A stretch of 64,000 nucleotides of DNA. Origin: Orenia metallireducens (GTDB lineage: Bacteria > Bacillota > Halanaerobiia > Halobacteroidales > Halobacteroidaceae). Under the pieces are notes generated by a model that saw only the letters and a program-made list of their open reading frames with translations, searched no databases and was not told the DNA's origin. This document shows, one piece after another, positions 37,049-46,245 of this stretch. The position numbers and the translations under genes are program-made. Where the stretch lies: assembly GCF_003001995.1 (NCBI RefSeq), contig NZ_PVNB01000003.1, forward strand, positions 155,875 to 219,874. The letters are read 5' to 3'. Numbering within the stretch: position 1 is the first letter of the stretch; every line of letters starts with the position of its first letter.

Positions 37049-37834
37049 TTATCCTCTTTCTATCATTAATTTTAATATCTTATAGATATCATTAGTTGTT
37101 CCATTAAAGAGGTCTTGTAAAGTATTTATATAACTTGGTAAAATAATAATTAGAAATATTATACCTACAAGTACCTTAGTAGGCATTCCCATCATAAAGA
37201 CATTTATTTGAGGAACAACTCGAGCTACTAGCCCAAAAGCTACATCTACTATAAACAAAATAGCTATCACTGGTAAAGCCAACCTAAATCCCAATGGAAA
37301 TAGATCACCAACAATTCTAAACAAAGCCCAGACCAGCTCTGAAGAGCCGTGAAATTTGGTCACTCCAACTATAGTGAAGCTATCAGTTAATGCTTTTAAT
37401 AGATAGTGATGCCCATTAATAACCAAAAAGAGCAGTGTAGCCAATATATTTTTAAATTGACCAACTAAAGGGGCTTGCATCCCATTTTGAGGGTCAATTA
37501 CACTAGCCATAGCAAAACCTATCCTTGTATCAATAAATTGTCCTGCTAGTTGCAGTGCCATAAAGTTTAATAACATAATAAAACCTATTATAAATCCAAT
37601 AAATAACTCAATTATAAGTTGAAAAGAGATAATTAATAACCCTTCTGGTGCTTTAATAGCTGAGAAAGAAGTAATCGGTAATATGATAATCGTAATAAAT
37701 ACCGCTAGTCCTATTTTCAATCTATTAGGTAAGGATTTACTCCCAAAGATAGGGGCAACTACCAAAAATCCCAGAACCCTTGCTAAAATTAACACAAAAT
37801 AATAGACTTGATTTGTCAATTCTTCTGCTAACAT
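37049..37834 (-). CDS. fliR: flagellar export gate protein FliR
   Basis: 261 residues, six hydrophobic helices, with family blocks LARVLGFLVVAPIFGSKSLPNRLKIGL and IDTRIGFAMASVIDPQNG. One copy joins FliP5Q4 in the export gate inside the MS ring. GATAGGGGTG precedes the ATG. Not fused to flhB, unlike some clostridia. Confidence 0.95.
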   Translation of the reverse strand: MLAEELTNQVYYFVLILARVLGFLVVAPIFGSKSLPNRLKIGLAVFITIIILPITSFSAIKAPEGLLIISFQLIIELFIGFIIGFIMLLNFMALQLAGQFIDTRIGFAMASVIDPQNGMQAPLVGQFKNILATLLFLVINGHHYLLKALTDSFTIVGVTKFHGSSELVWALFRIVGDLFPLGFRLALPVIAILFIVDVAFGLVARVVPQINVFMMGMPTKVLVGIIFLIIILPSYINTLQDLFNGTTNDIYKILKLMIERG

Positions 37835-37849
37835 CTCTTTTCACCCCTA

Positions 37850-38119
37850 TCAACCGATATAATTAGGGATATTAGTAAATAACTCAGTAACAAAGTCTAC
37901 CAAAACATTTAACATCCAGGGTCCAAAAAAGATAATGGCGGATAATACTGCTAAAATCTTAGGAATAAAGGCCAAAGTCTGCTCTTGAATTTGAGTAGTT
38001 GCTTGGAAAATACTGACCAATAAACCTACAGCCATACCCAACCCCAACATGGGTGCCGCTACTTTAATTACTGTAATTAATGCCCTTGTCCCTAACTCAA
38101 TTACTAATGTCTGATTCAT
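37850..38119 (-). CDS. fliQ: flagellar export gate protein FliQ
   Basis: 89 residues, two membrane helices (about 15-38 and 48-75) with KVAAPMLGLGMAVGLLVSIFQ and TQIQEQTLAFIPK. Part of the FliPQR gate. AAAGGAGG site. Standard size and position between fliP and fliR. Confidence 0.95.
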   Translation of the reverse strand: MNQTLVIELGTRALITVIKVAAPMLGLGMAVGLLVSIFQATTQIQEQTLAFIPKILAVLSAIIFFGPWMLNVLVDFVTELFTNIPNYIG

Positions 38120-38132
38120 CTAAAATCCTCCT

Positions 38133-38903
38133 TTAATGAAAGGTCTCTACCAAGGATTTGATTACCAAGTACCATCCATCAACTAAAACAAACAGAAGTA
38201 TCTTAAAAGGCAATGAGATCATTACTGGAGGTAACATCATCATTCCCATAGACATCAAGGTACTTGCCACTATCATATCTATCACTATAAAAGGTAAATA
38301 AATCATAAAGCCAATCTGGAAAGCAGTTTTTAGCTCACTGATAACAAAGGCAGGTACTAATACATAGGTTGGAATATCATCCTTATTATTAGGTCTATCA
38401 ACCTTAGACATATTAACAAAAAGAGCTAAATCTTTTTCACGAGTCTGTTTAAACATAAATTCCCTTAATGGATTTAATGCCGTTTCTAAAGCAACACCTT
38501 GATTTATCTCTTCATTTAAATATGGTTGTAATGCTTGATCATTAATCTGTGTCCACACAGGAGCCATAATATAGATTGTCATAAAGATTGCTAAACCAAT
38601 TATAACTTGATTAGGTGGCATCTGTTGAGTTGCTAGGGCTCTTCTTAAGAGTGACAGCACAACAATAATTCTAGTAAAAGAAGTTACTAGAATTAAAATC
38701 GCTGGAGCTAGAGTTAGTGTTGTCAGTAAGAAGAGTATCTTTAACGAAAGAGCTAAATCCTGTGGTCCACCACCTTCTGTCCCATCACCAATTTCAATCT
38801 TTAAATTAGGGATAGTAAATTTAGTTTCAGCAAGAACACTATTTTGTGTTATTATAACTATCATCAAAGTTAATAGTATGATTTGCACCCATCTCTGCTT
38901 CAT
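38133..38903 (-). CDS. fliP: flagellar export gate protein FliP
   Basis: 256 residues with a cleavable signal peptide (about 1-25, ending SVLA|ET), then four membrane helices. Family blocks: LILVTSFTRIIVVLSLLRRALATQQ, PPNQVIIGLAIFMT, and the C-terminal GMMMLPPVMISLPFKILLFV. The signal peptide is usual for FliP. The gene starts just past the fliO stop. Confidence 0.96.
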   Translation of the reverse strand: MKQRWVQIILLTLMIVIITQNSVLAETKFTIPNLKIEIGDGTEGGGPQDLALSLKILFLLTTLTLAPAILILVTSFTRIIVVLSLLRRALATQQMPPNQVIIGLAIFMTIYIMAPVWTQINDQALQPYLNEEINQGVALETALNPLREFMFKQTREKDLALFVNMSKVDRPNNKDDIPTYVLVPAFVISELKTAFQIGFMIYLPFIVIDMIVASTLMSMGMMMLPPVMISLPFKILLFVLVDGWYLVIKSLVETFH

Positions 38904-38907
38904 TAAA

Positions 38908-39213
38908 TCAGTCCTTACTATTCTTCAAGAGGGTTGATTCCCCTTTCTCTTGAAGCTTTAAATTTATTGTGTCAATCTCTTCGATAAATTCAATCTTCTC
39001 CTTTGTAGAAGATAATAACCAGACCTTATCTACCACCTTAACCAGATACAAAATATGGTCAGTACTCAAATAACACTTCTCTAACACTTGAAGCTGGTTT
39101 GTTTGATTAAAGAGATTTCTTTTATCCTTCATGAATTTAACTATGGCATAAAAGATAGCTAGTACAATTAGCAAAGCTAGTAATACCTTTAATAGTTCAA
39201 AAGCATACTCCAT
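38908..39213 (-). CDS. fliO: flagellar export accessory protein FliO/FliZ-like
   Basis: 101 residues: one N-terminal helix (LLKVLLALLIVLAIFYAIVKFM) then a cytoplasmic FliO domain (QLQVLEKCYLSTDHILYLVKVVDKVWLL). FliO aids FliP assembly. Shorter than Bacillus FliZ, which has an extra N-terminal part. Identity rests on the domain plus the position between fliY and fliP. Confidence 0.85.
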   Translation of the reverse strand: MEYAFELLKVLLALLIVLAIFYAIVKFMKDKRNLFNQTNQLQVLEKCYLSTDHILYLVKVVDKVWLLSSTKEKIEFIEEIDTINLKLQEKGESTLLKNSKD

Positions 39214-39229
39214 ATTATCAATCCTTAGC

Positions 39230-40414
39230 TTATAATTTTCTTAAGCGCTCTTCAGAACTTACAATATCAGTTACCCTAAAACCAAAGTTTTCATCAATAA
39301 CAACAACCTCTCCTTTAGCAATAAGTTTACCATTAACCAATAAATCTACTGCTTCTCCTGCCAGTCTATCCAACTCAATCACAGAGCCTGGACCTAATTC
39401 CAAGATATCCTTGATTGACATCCTAGTCTTTCCTAAGCGAACTGTCAATTCTAAAGGTACATCGTGAATTAATCTAATATCATTATTTAACCCCTGACCC
39501 TGTGGCATACCTAATTCATTAAACTCTACTGACTGTACTTCAACATTCTGTTGTGGCATGGGTTGCTGATACATCGGCTGTTGGTACATTGGTTGCCCCT
39601 GCTGTTGAGTTTGTTGCTGATTCATCTGTGGTTGAGCTTGTTGCTGCTGACCTTGTTGAGGCTGTTGTTGTGTTTGATTAGAATTAGAACTTTGACCTTG
39701 ATTAGCTGGTTCATCTGCTCCACTAGTATCCATACTCCCCATTAACGCATTTGCTAGCTTTTGGGCAAAATCAATAGTCATAACTTGAATGATTTGACTA
39801 TCAATTAAATCACCAATATGCATATCAAAGACTACCTTTACAACTACATCTTTATCACCGACACCTTCTAGATTGAAGATATCACTGCTTAATTCTAAAA
39901 GTTCTGCCTTAGGTGGAGAAATATTGATCTTATCTCCTTCAAAAAAGTCAGACATTGAAGTGGATGCTGAACCCATCATCTGATTCATCGCTTCTCCTAC
40001 AGCACTAATATGGAGCTCACTTAACTCCTCAGGAGGTGCAGTACCATCTCCTCCCATCATTAAGTCAGTAATAATTGCAGCATCACTGACCTCAAGTATC
40101 AATTGATTACTCCCTTTTAACCCCTCAACATACTGCACATCTACTACAATACAAGGTCTATTATAACTATCAACCAAATCTTCTACTGTACTGAACTCTA
40201 CACGAGGGGTTGTAATCTCTACTTTCTGATTTAATAAACCATATAAAGCCGTAGCAGCTGAACCCATAGAGATATTAGCAACCTCGCCTAAAGCATCCTT
40301 CTCTAAATCTGTTAAGATATCTTCCATATCTGTTGCATTATTATCCTCTACCTCATCTTCCATACCACCATTTAACAAAGCATTGATTTCTTCTTGTGAC
40401 AAAGCATCATTCAT
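39230..40414 (-). CDS. fliY: flagellar switch protein FliY (CheC-like + FliN domain)
   Basis: 394 residues. N-terminal LSQEEINALL, a CheC/CheX-like domain with two complete ExxN sites (DALGEVAN with E44/N47; SAVGEAMN), a Gln/Pro-rich linker (about 235-300, poly-Q broken by Asn, Pro and Met), then the FliN/SpoA domain (VPLELTVRLGKTRMSIKDILELG...). Builds the C-ring with FliG and FliM and dephosphorylates CheY-P. ATG 40414 overlaps the fliM end by 8 nt and follows GGGAGG; it is preferred over a start seven codons upstream. The Q-rich linker produces a false plus-strand frame. Confidence 0.93.
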   Translation of the reverse strand: MNDALSQEEINALLNGGMEDEVEDNNATDMEDILTDLEKDALGEVANISMGSAATALYGLLNQKVEITTPRVEFSTVEDLVDSYNRPCIVVDVQYVEGLKGSNQLILEVSDAAIITDLMMGGDGTAPPEELSELHISAVGEAMNQMMGSASTSMSDFFEGDKINISPPKAELLELSSDIFNLEGVGDKDVVVKVVFDMHIGDLIDSQIIQVMTIDFAQKLANALMGSMDTSGADEPANQGQSSNSNQTQQQPQQGQQQQAQPQMNQQQTQQQGQPMYQQPMYQQPMPQQNVEVQSVEFNELGMPQGQGLNNDIRLIHDVPLELTVRLGKTRMSIKDILELGPGSVIELDRLAGEAVDLLVNGKLIAKGEVVVIDENFGFRVTDIVSSEERLRKL

Positions 40415-41417
40415 GGTCTTCATCCTCCCAATCATCTTCAGGAATAGCTGAAGTAATTTCTATAGCCAACTTGCTCCCACGCTTTCCTGGTTTTGCAGAA
40501 AATTTCTTCTTATTATTAATATATATTATTAAATCTTCATTCGTTTTAGTATTGAGCTTAACAACATCTCCTGTTCCCAATTGTAATAGTTGAGCTACAG
40601 TAATAGTTGTTCTACCCAATTCTGCTTCAACTGGTAACTTAGCTTTACCTAACCTTTGTTTTATCTTATTTAAGCTCTCAACAGCCTTATCCTTTCTTGC
40701 TGATGAAAACCAATATTGAGCACTTAATTTAGATACAATTGGTTCTAAAACAATATATGGTATACTAATATTTATCAGCCCATCCACCTTGCCAATTGCT
40801 GCTTCAAAGGTAGCCAAGATAACCATATCATTATTAGGAACAATTTGAGTAAACTGCGGATTAGATTCAAGTTCTTTTACTCTAGGTCTTAAATCAACCA
40901 CATTCTCCCAAGCTTCACTAAAACTATCTAGAATACTTTTATTAATCTTCTTCAATACTACCTCTTCAATATCGGTAAATTCCCTCACCATACTCAATGT
41001 TCCTTCAATGTTTCCTCCAAATAGGCGCTCAATAATAGCATAACCTATTCTAGGATTAATCTCAATAATAAATTCTCCATGAAGAGGATAGAAATCACAA
41101 ACAGACAAAATTGTAGGTTGGGGCAAAGAACTTACAAACTCCTCATAAGATAGTTGATCAATTGATGCTAACTCAAACTTGGTCATTGTTCTTAATTGGG
41201 TAGAAATAGTAGTAGTTAATAATCTAGCAAATCCTTCATAAACCATTCTTAGAGTTCTTAGCTGATCTTTAGATAATTTATTAGGATGCTTAAAGTCATA
41301 AACCTCTACTACTTCCGACCCATCATCCTTTAGCTCTTCTGTTTCTAGCTGCCCTGAGGACACTGCTTCCAATAAAGAATCTATTTCATTTTGGGATAAC
41401 ACTCTATTTGATGACAT
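40407..41417 (-). CDS. fliM: flagellar motor switch protein FliM
   Basis: 336 residues: N-terminal CheY-P docking motif LSQNEIDSLLEAV (7-19), a CheC-like middle domain without catalytic pairs, and a C-terminal SpoA domain (VEAELGRTTITVAQLLQLGTGDVVKL). The docking motif is intact, implying that a CheY exists elsewhere. Between fliL (about 115 bp, with an AT-only 22-bp palindrome at 41443-41464) and fliY. Confidence 0.95.
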   Translation of the reverse strand: MSSNRVLSQNEIDSLLEAVSSGQLETEELKDDGSEVVEVYDFKHPNKLSKDQLRTLRMVYEGFARLLTTTISTQLRTMTKFELASIDQLSYEEFVSSLPQPTILSVCDFYPLHGEFIIEINPRIGYAIIERLFGGNIEGTLSMVREFTDIEEVVLKKINKSILDSFSEAWENVVDLRPRVKELESNPQFTQIVPNNDMVILATFEAAIGKVDGLINISIPYIVLEPIVSKLSAQYWFSSARKDKAVESLNKIKQRLGKAKLPVEAELGRTTITVAQLLQLGTGDVVKLNTKTNEDLIIYINNKKKFSAKPGKRGSKLAIEITSAIPEDDWEDEDHE

Positions 41418-41532
41418 ATTTCTCCCCCTACTCCATTAAAGAATTAAATATAATTATATTTAATCCTTCATAAATCATCATCTTTCTTAATATAATAAAA
41501 AATTCCCTCTAAAATTATAATCTCATCAATAA

Positions 41533-41988
41533 TTATTGAACTACAAAATCAGTAAAGAAGACATTCGTTACTTTACCTTTAATCAAGTTTTGATTTATCT
41601 TATTCATAATCTCAGTTCTTAGCTTTCTAACACCTTCATTAGAGTTAATTTGATTATTATCTTTTGCTCTTAAAATTGTAATGATTGCATCCCTAACTTG
41701 AGGCTGTCTTTCTGTAAGCTCAGTAACTACTTTATCATTGCTAACCTCTAAGACAATATTAACTTTAATAAATCTTCTACCATCAGCCAAATTGACTAAA
41801 AATTGACCAATAGGTGTAGTCGTTCCTAACTCTTTAGAGGTGCTATCAACCTGTGCTCTATTGTTATTAGCTCCTACTGCAAACTTAGTAAATATAAAGT
41901 AGGACGCCCCGCTAGCTAACAAGACAGATATAAAGATAGCTAACACTATTATAATTATATTGTTACCTCCCTTTTCTTCACTCATCAT
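41533..41988 (-). CDS. fliL: flagellar basal body-associated protein FliL
   Basis: 151 residues: one N-terminal helix (NIIIIVLAIFISVLLASGASYFIF) and an extracytoplasmic stomatin/SPFH-like domain (LGTTTPIGQFLVNLADGRRFIKVNIVLEV; LRTEIMNKINQNLIKGKVTNVFFTDFVVQ). Rings around stators and stabilises their engagement. Start overlaps motB by 11 nt. Confidence 0.93.
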   Translation of the reverse strand: MMSEEKGGNNIIIIVLAIFISVLLASGASYFIFTKFAVGANNNRAQVDSTSKELGTTTPIGQFLVNLADGRRFIKVNIVLEVSNDKVVTELTERQPQVRDAIITILRAKDNNQINSNEGVRKLRTEIMNKINQNLIKGKVTNVFFTDFVVQ

Positions 41989-42700
41989 TCATACCCTCCT
42001 CTTCATCGAGTTTCAATATTATTAAATCTACTCGTCGGTTTCTTGCTCTATGATCTTCAGTATCATTATCTACCAATGGTTTATATTTAGAGTATCCTGC
42101 TGCCGAGAGGCGAACAGGGTCAATCCCATTCTTTTCAATAAAATATCTAATTACATTAGTAGCCCTTGTTGTAGATAGTTCCCAGTTAGATGGATATTTA
42201 GAGTTACTAATAGGCCAATTATCGGTATGCCCTTCTACTACTATTTCATTGTCCAGACCTTCAATAAAGCTGGACATTTTATTTAAGATTTGATGGGCAC
42301 TACCCTTTATCTCTGCTTGACCTAAATCAAATAATACCTTTCCAGTAAAGTGGATAGTCAAACCTCGATCAGTTATCTCTAAACTAATATCCTCTGCCAA
42401 ACCTTCTTGTTCAATATAATTACTAATTCTACCTTGTAGATTATCAAATTCTTTAAAACTTGGATTTTGAGCATCAAATCCAGTATCTATCAGAGAACCT
42501 TTTACTATAGTCTTACCTCCAGTTAATACACCAAGCTTACCCTGTAACCCCTCCATCATCATTTGAAACTTTTCAGCATCAATACTAGAAAAAGAGTATA
42601 ATAATACAAAGAAGCATAGTAATAATGTCATCATATCACCATAGGTAGTTAGCCAAGAACCACCACTATCCTCTTGCTTGGGCTTCTTATCCCTCGGCAT
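41978..42700 (-). CDS. motB: flagellar stator protein MotB
   Basis: 240 residues: short cytoplasmic tail, a single helix with the ion-binding Asp22 (WLTTYGDMMTLLLCFFVLLY), a plug segment and a C-terminal OmpA-like peptidoglycan-binding domain (VVEGHTDNWPI, YPSNWELSTTRATNVIRYF). Whether it carries H+ or Na+ cannot be decided from this motif. motA overlaps it by 14 nt. Confidence 0.95.
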   Translation of the reverse strand: MPRDKKPKQEDSGGSWLTTYGDMMTLLLCFFVLLYSFSSIDAEKFQMMMEGLQGKLGVLTGGKTIVKGSLIDTGFDAQNPSFKEFDNLQGRISNYIEQEGLAEDISLEITDRGLTIHFTGKVLFDLGQAEIKGSAHQILNKMSSFIEGLDNEIVVEGHTDNWPISNSKYPSNWELSTTRATNVIRYFIEKNGIDPVRLSAAGYSKYKPLVDNDTEDHRARNRRVDLIILKLDEEEGMNDE

Positions 42701-43481
42701 TCAGACCCCCTCCTTCTTCTGAATTAAGACCAGTTCTAGAGCTTGGTGATAAGAAGGCCTTTAACTTCTCTTCTACAATTCGTGGGTTCTCTCCAGCTTG
42801 AATAGATAAGATTCCTTCGATCATTACCTCTTTAGATAAGATCTCTTGCTCACTTTTCACCTTTAATTTTGCTCCTACTGGAAGAAAGAACATGTTAGCC
42901 ATCATTGAACCATATAAGGTTGTAATCAAAGCTACCGACATTCCAGCTCCCAAAGAACCTGGATCATCCAAGCCAGCTAACATACCAATTAATCCTACGA
43001 GAGTACCAATCATACCAAAGGCTGGTGATAACTCTGCACCAGTGTCAAATACCCCTTTATTAACTGAATGACGTTCTTCTATAAAGTTCAATTCTGTTTC
43101 CATAATACTCTTTACAAGCTGTGGGTCAGTACCATCAACTATCAACTGTACACCCTTCTTTAGAAAATCATCATCTAATTCATATACTTCTTCTTCCAAA
43201 GCTAGTAGTCCTTCCCTTCTTGCTTTCTCTGCAAAACTCACTAGAATAGAGATGATATCTCCAGCTTCATTGCTCTGCCCAGAGAACACTATCTTCATTG
43301 ATGCTATGGCATTCTTTAACTGCTTAAAAGAATAAGATAGAATAATGCCACCTAAGGTTCCTCCAAGTACAATCAAAATAGAAGGAATATTCAAAAACAT
43401 CATCAAGCTACCCTGCTGAAACATTCCCATTAAAACCAGTATAGTCGCTAATGCTAATCCAACAATTGATGCTAAATCCAT
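42687..43481 (-). CDS. motA: flagellar stator protein MotA
   Basis: 264 residues: four helices, a cytoplasmic loop with charged residues that touch FliG (RREGLLALEEEV), and helices III-IV with AFGMIGTLVGLIGMLAGLDDPGSLGAGMSVALITTLYGSM. Pairs with MotB. In Bacillus motAB lie elsewhere; here they are within the operon between flbD and fliL, as in many clostridia. GAGGTG before the ATG. Confidence 0.95.
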   Translation of the reverse strand: MDLASIVGLALATILVLMGMFQQGSLMMFLNIPSILIVLGGTLGGIILSYSFKQLKNAIASMKIVFSGQSNEAGDIISILVSFAEKARREGLLALEEEVYELDDDFLKKGVQLIVDGTDPQLVKSIMETELNFIEERHSVNKGVFDTGAELSPAFGMIGTLVGLIGMLAGLDDPGSLGAGMSVALITTLYGSMMANMFFLPVGAKLKVKSEQEILSKEVMIEGILSIQAGENPRIVEEKLKAFLSPSSRTGLNSEEGGGLNAEG

Positions 43482-43496
43482 TCTGTCACCTCACTT

Positions 43497-43709
43497 TTAT
43501 TCAGGTCGAAAGGCTATCTTTTTCTTATAATCAACTACCTTTGCAACCACTTCCTCAACATCCTCTTTGACTACCAATCTATGGTTTGTAGTCAACGTAA
43601 TTACAGTATCAGGGGTGGACTCTATAGTCTCAATCAGCTCTGCATTAATTACTAGCTTAGAATCATTTAATCTGGTTAATTCTATAATAAGACTCACATC
43701 CTTTATCAA
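43497..43709 (-). CDS. flbD: FlbD/SwrD family protein
   Basis: About 66-70 residues. Core IIELTRLNDSKLVINAELIETIESTPDTVITLTTNHRLVVKED is the FlbD family. SwrD in Bacillus raises stator power for swarming. The given 5' end is a TTG; a GTG four codons in (43697) close behind AAAGGAT is an alternative, and neither has an ideal ribosome-binding site, so the start is unsettled. Position between flgE and motA is the usual one. Confidence 0.85.
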   Translation of the reverse strand: MIKDVSLIIELTRLNDSKLVINAELIETIESTPDTVITLTTNHRLVVKEDVEEVVAKVVDYKKKIAFRPE

Positions 43710-43754
43710 ACAAGTATTAAGATAATAAATAAATTTATAATTTCATAATATATC

Positions 43755-43790
43755 ATCTATAAGTAAAGGGATATCCCTTTACTTATAGAT
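43755..43790. terminator. perfect 36-bp palindrome between flgE and flbD
   Basis: ATCTATAAGTAAAGGG and its complement around an ATAT centre, no mismatch, with T/A-rich flanks. It could partly stop transcription after flgE or protect the upstream mRNA end. The thymine tract beyond it on the minus strand is poor, so a full terminator is unlikely, and flbD-motAB show no strong promoter. Confidence 0.45.
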
Positions 43791-43809
43791 TTAAATATTT
43801 TAGCTAAAC

Positions 43810-45135
43810 TTATCTCTTAAGATTTACTAATTGCTCTAATATTTGATCACCAGTAGAAATAATCTTAGAGTTGGCTTGGAATCCACGTTGAGTTGTAATC
43901 ATTTCAGTCATTTCTCCTGATAAATCTACATTAGACATCTCTAGACTACCTGCTCTTACCACACCAACTCCATTATCCCCTGGTGAACCTACCCTAGCTA
44001 AACCAGAGTTATTAGAAGTTCTATATACAGTAGATCCTTCTTCTGTTAAACCAGCTGGATTGTTGAATGTAGCTAATGCAACTCTACCAATTGTCTGCTT
44101 CATACCATTATCATAGAGTCCAGTAATTGTCCCCGAGCTATCAGCAGCAAACTTTTTAATCGAACCAGCTTTATATCCTGTTGGTGTATCTGCATCAGCA
44201 GACATAGCACCAGAACGCTGTTTTATTGAAGAAAAGTCTAAAGTAATTGGAGTTGGACTATCTGCTGAAATGGGATCTGTCGGAATTATACCACCACCAC
44301 TAGGAGTAAAACTTAGCACTGGAAAATCTGCATTACCATTTTCAATATCTCCAATTGATTCCCCATCAATAGTTGCTATATTACCATTAGTCTCATCAAA
44401 GGTTATAGTACCAGTTAAATCTCCATTACCATTTAAAGTAGCATTATTAATATCATCTACCCCACCAATATCAGTTATCTCATAATTCCATTCATTATTA
44501 GCTGTTTTAGTAAACTCTAACTGCACTTTATGAGTTGTTCCTAAAGAATCATAAACATCCACAGTAGTTATATTAGTTGCATCAGCCTTGCCAACTTCAG
44601 CATCAGCATCCAAATTCCCAGAATAAGGGATTTTGTCAGTTGCTTGAGCAGGCATTGATTGTTTTAAAGTAATATCTGTTAAATTACCATTAAGATTAAT
44701 ATCTCCATTAGCGTCGGCCATCCAACCTTGCATTCTATAACCAGTAGTTGAATTAACCAGATAACCATCTCTATCAAAAGTACTAGCTCCTGCTCTACTA
44801 TAAACAGGTCCTGTTCCAGATTCCATAATAAAAAAGCCTTCACCATCTATTGCTAAATCAGTATTGATCCCCGTAGATTGTAAATTACCTTGCCCCATAT
44901 TTTTATCAATACTACCTAAAGATACACCTAAACCAACTTGTTGAGGGTTGGTTCCTCCTCTACCCTCTTGAGGTGCAGATGCTCCCTGAACAGTTTGACT
45001 AAACATGGTTTTAAAGGTAGCTCTACTTGATTTATAGCCTGTAGTATTAACATTGGAAATATTGTTACCAATAACATCCATCTTGGTCATGTGAGCTTTC
45101 AACCCTGATACTCCAGCATATAGCGAACGTAACAT
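43810..45135 (-). CDS. flgE: flagellar hook protein FlgE
   Basis: 441 residues. N-terminal rod/hook motif LYAGVSGLKAHMTKMDVIGNN (about 5-25) and C-terminal ...LSGEMTEMITTQRGFQANSKIISTGDQILEQLVNLKR, with D1/D2 beta domains between (DVYDSLGTTHKVQLEFTK). Exported, builds the universal joint. ACAGGAGG before the ATG. Confidence 0.95.
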   Translation of the reverse strand: MLRSLYAGVSGLKAHMTKMDVIGNNISNVNTTGYKSSRATFKTMFSQTVQGASAPQEGRGGTNPQQVGLGVSLGSIDKNMGQGNLQSTGINTDLAIDGEGFFIMESGTGPVYSRAGASTFDRDGYLVNSTTGYRMQGWMADANGDINLNGNLTDITLKQSMPAQATDKIPYSGNLDADAEVGKADATNITTVDVYDSLGTTHKVQLEFTKTANNEWNYEITDIGGVDDINNATLNGNGDLTGTITFDETNGNIATIDGESIGDIENGNADFPVLSFTPSGGGIIPTDPISADSPTPITLDFSSIKQRSGAMSADADTPTGYKAGSIKKFAADSSGTITGLYDNGMKQTIGRVALATFNNPAGLTEEGSTVYRTSNNSGLARVGSPGDNGVGVVRAGSLEMSNVDLSGEMTEMITTQRGFQANSKIISTGDQILEQLVNLKR

Positions 45136-45157
45136 ATATATAACCTCCTGTTTTTTA

Positions 45158-45245
45158 TTAGTTGACAGTTGATAATTGACAATTAAAAATAATGAAGTAA
45201 TAAATAATAAGAATTTAAAAATTTTCTAGTTAATGATTACTTGCC
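45158..45245. repeat. degenerate repeat words in the spacer before flgE
   Basis: About 200 bp separate the TIGR02530 gene from flgE. Next to flgE lie GTTGACAGTTGATAATTGACAATT words (direct and inverted TTGACAATT/AATTGTCAA), similar in style to the other spacer repeats of this window. A 24-codon frame (45226-45300) is present but has a badly spaced ribosome-binding site and is not called. Confidence 0.35.
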
Positions 45246-45332
45246 AATTCAATATATTATAACTGTACTCTGTAAACTGAACTTTAATCGCTTCTATCAT
45301 TCCGCGATCAATAACCTCCCATAAGGGTCCGG

Positions 45333-45719
45333 TTATTTCATAATTATTGCACTGTCTATATTAGTGAATAAATTATCTTCCATACTATCTTTATCCATTG
45401 CAGTTATTACTGTATTATTATTGACACTGACAATATAAGCATTATTATTGATTAGAACTAGTGATTCTTTTGCACCTTTGCTTTTTGCCTTATTAATGGC
45501 TGCTTCTAGTTTATTAATTTCATCTTTACTAAAGTCTATACTCCTTGACTGCAAACGCTTTTGGGCATGTTTAGATAGTTTTAAATCAGTTCTATTTTCA
45601 AGTTTATTATTTAATAAGTCTTTAAATATACTGGTCTGTTTTTTATTATTTATATTGTTAGATTTTAGCTTTGAGTCTTGAGACAAACGCAAAGGGTGAC
45701 TGGAGTAAATTTCATTCAC
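45333..45719 (-). CDS. flagellar operon protein, TIGR02530 type
   Basis: 128 residues from a GTG start with GAGGGGGGG just upstream. C-terminal two thirds match the pattern of this small family: LSKHAQKRLQSRSIDFSKDEINKLEAAINKAKSKGAKESLVLINNNAYIVSV then NTVITAMDKD and FTNIDSAIIM. Family members always sit next to flgD/flgE; function unknown, perhaps hook assembly. N-terminal 40 residues are Asn/Lys-rich and probably disordered. Confidence 0.85.
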   Translation of the reverse strand: MNEIYSSHPLRLSQDSKLKSNNINNKKQTSIFKDLLNNKLENRTDLKLSKHAQKRLQSRSIDFSKDEINKLEAAINKAKSKGAKESLVLINNNAYIVSVNNNTVITAMDKDSMEDNLFTNIDSAIIMK

Positions 45720-45736
45720 ACTACCCCCCCTCTCTC

Positions 45737-46231
45737 TTAAGACAATATCTCTTGAATATTACCCAATGGATAACTCTCACCATCAATAATTAGTTGAGGA
45801 GTACCCTCAGAAAAATCTACTTTTTCTACAACTCCAGTAATTGTACTTTCTTCACTTTCTGTGGTATCTGTTGTTTCTTCAGTTTCTGTATCCTCATTCT
45901 CTACTGGTTTAATAACTTTAACCTCTTTTCCTACCAAATCACCTGACTGTAATATCTGCTGGTACTTTAAATTACTCTGCTGTAATAACATGAAATTCTC
46001 CATATTTGTATTCAAGTTTTGAGTCTGCTCCAAAGAACTAAACTGAGCCATTTGGGAGATAAACTCTTTATCCTCCATAGGATTCATAGGGTCTTGATAC
46101 TTCAACTGAGTAACCAACAGTTTCAGGAATGCATCTTTACCTAACCCATTATCAGTATCAGTATTGTTTGTAGTGCTGTTTGCTTGCATTACATCACTAA
46201 TACTCTGCCATGTTACTTCTTCTGTACTCAT
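45737..46231 (-). CDS. flgD: flagellar hook-capping protein FlgD
   Basis: 164 residues. The conserved N-terminal block [40 protein letters not shown] (about 28-70) is unmistakable. The C-terminal beta part is short ([30 protein letters not shown]), as in Firmicutes, with a Thr/Glu-rich linker. Caps the growing hook. Confidence 0.93.
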   Translation of the reverse strand: MSTEEVTWQSISDVMQANSTTNNTDTDNGLGKDAFLKLLVTQLKYQDPMNPMEDKEFISQMAQFSSLEQTQNLNTNMENFMLLQQSNLKYQQILQSGDLVGKEVKVIKPVENEDTETEETTDTTESEESTITGVVEKVDFSEGTPQLIIDGESYPLGNIQEILS

Positions 46232-46245
46232 CTCTTTACCTCCTA

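Noticed and set aside
39551..39745. Plus-strand frame rich in Leu opposite fliY
   Set aside because: It is the antisense image of the Gln/Pro-rich FliY linker (CAG/CAA read as CTG/TTG), not a gene.
45226..45300. 24-codon frame between the TIGR02530 gene and flgE
   Set aside because: The nearest GGAGGT is 13 nt from the ATG and no similar small flagellar protein is known; too weak to call.
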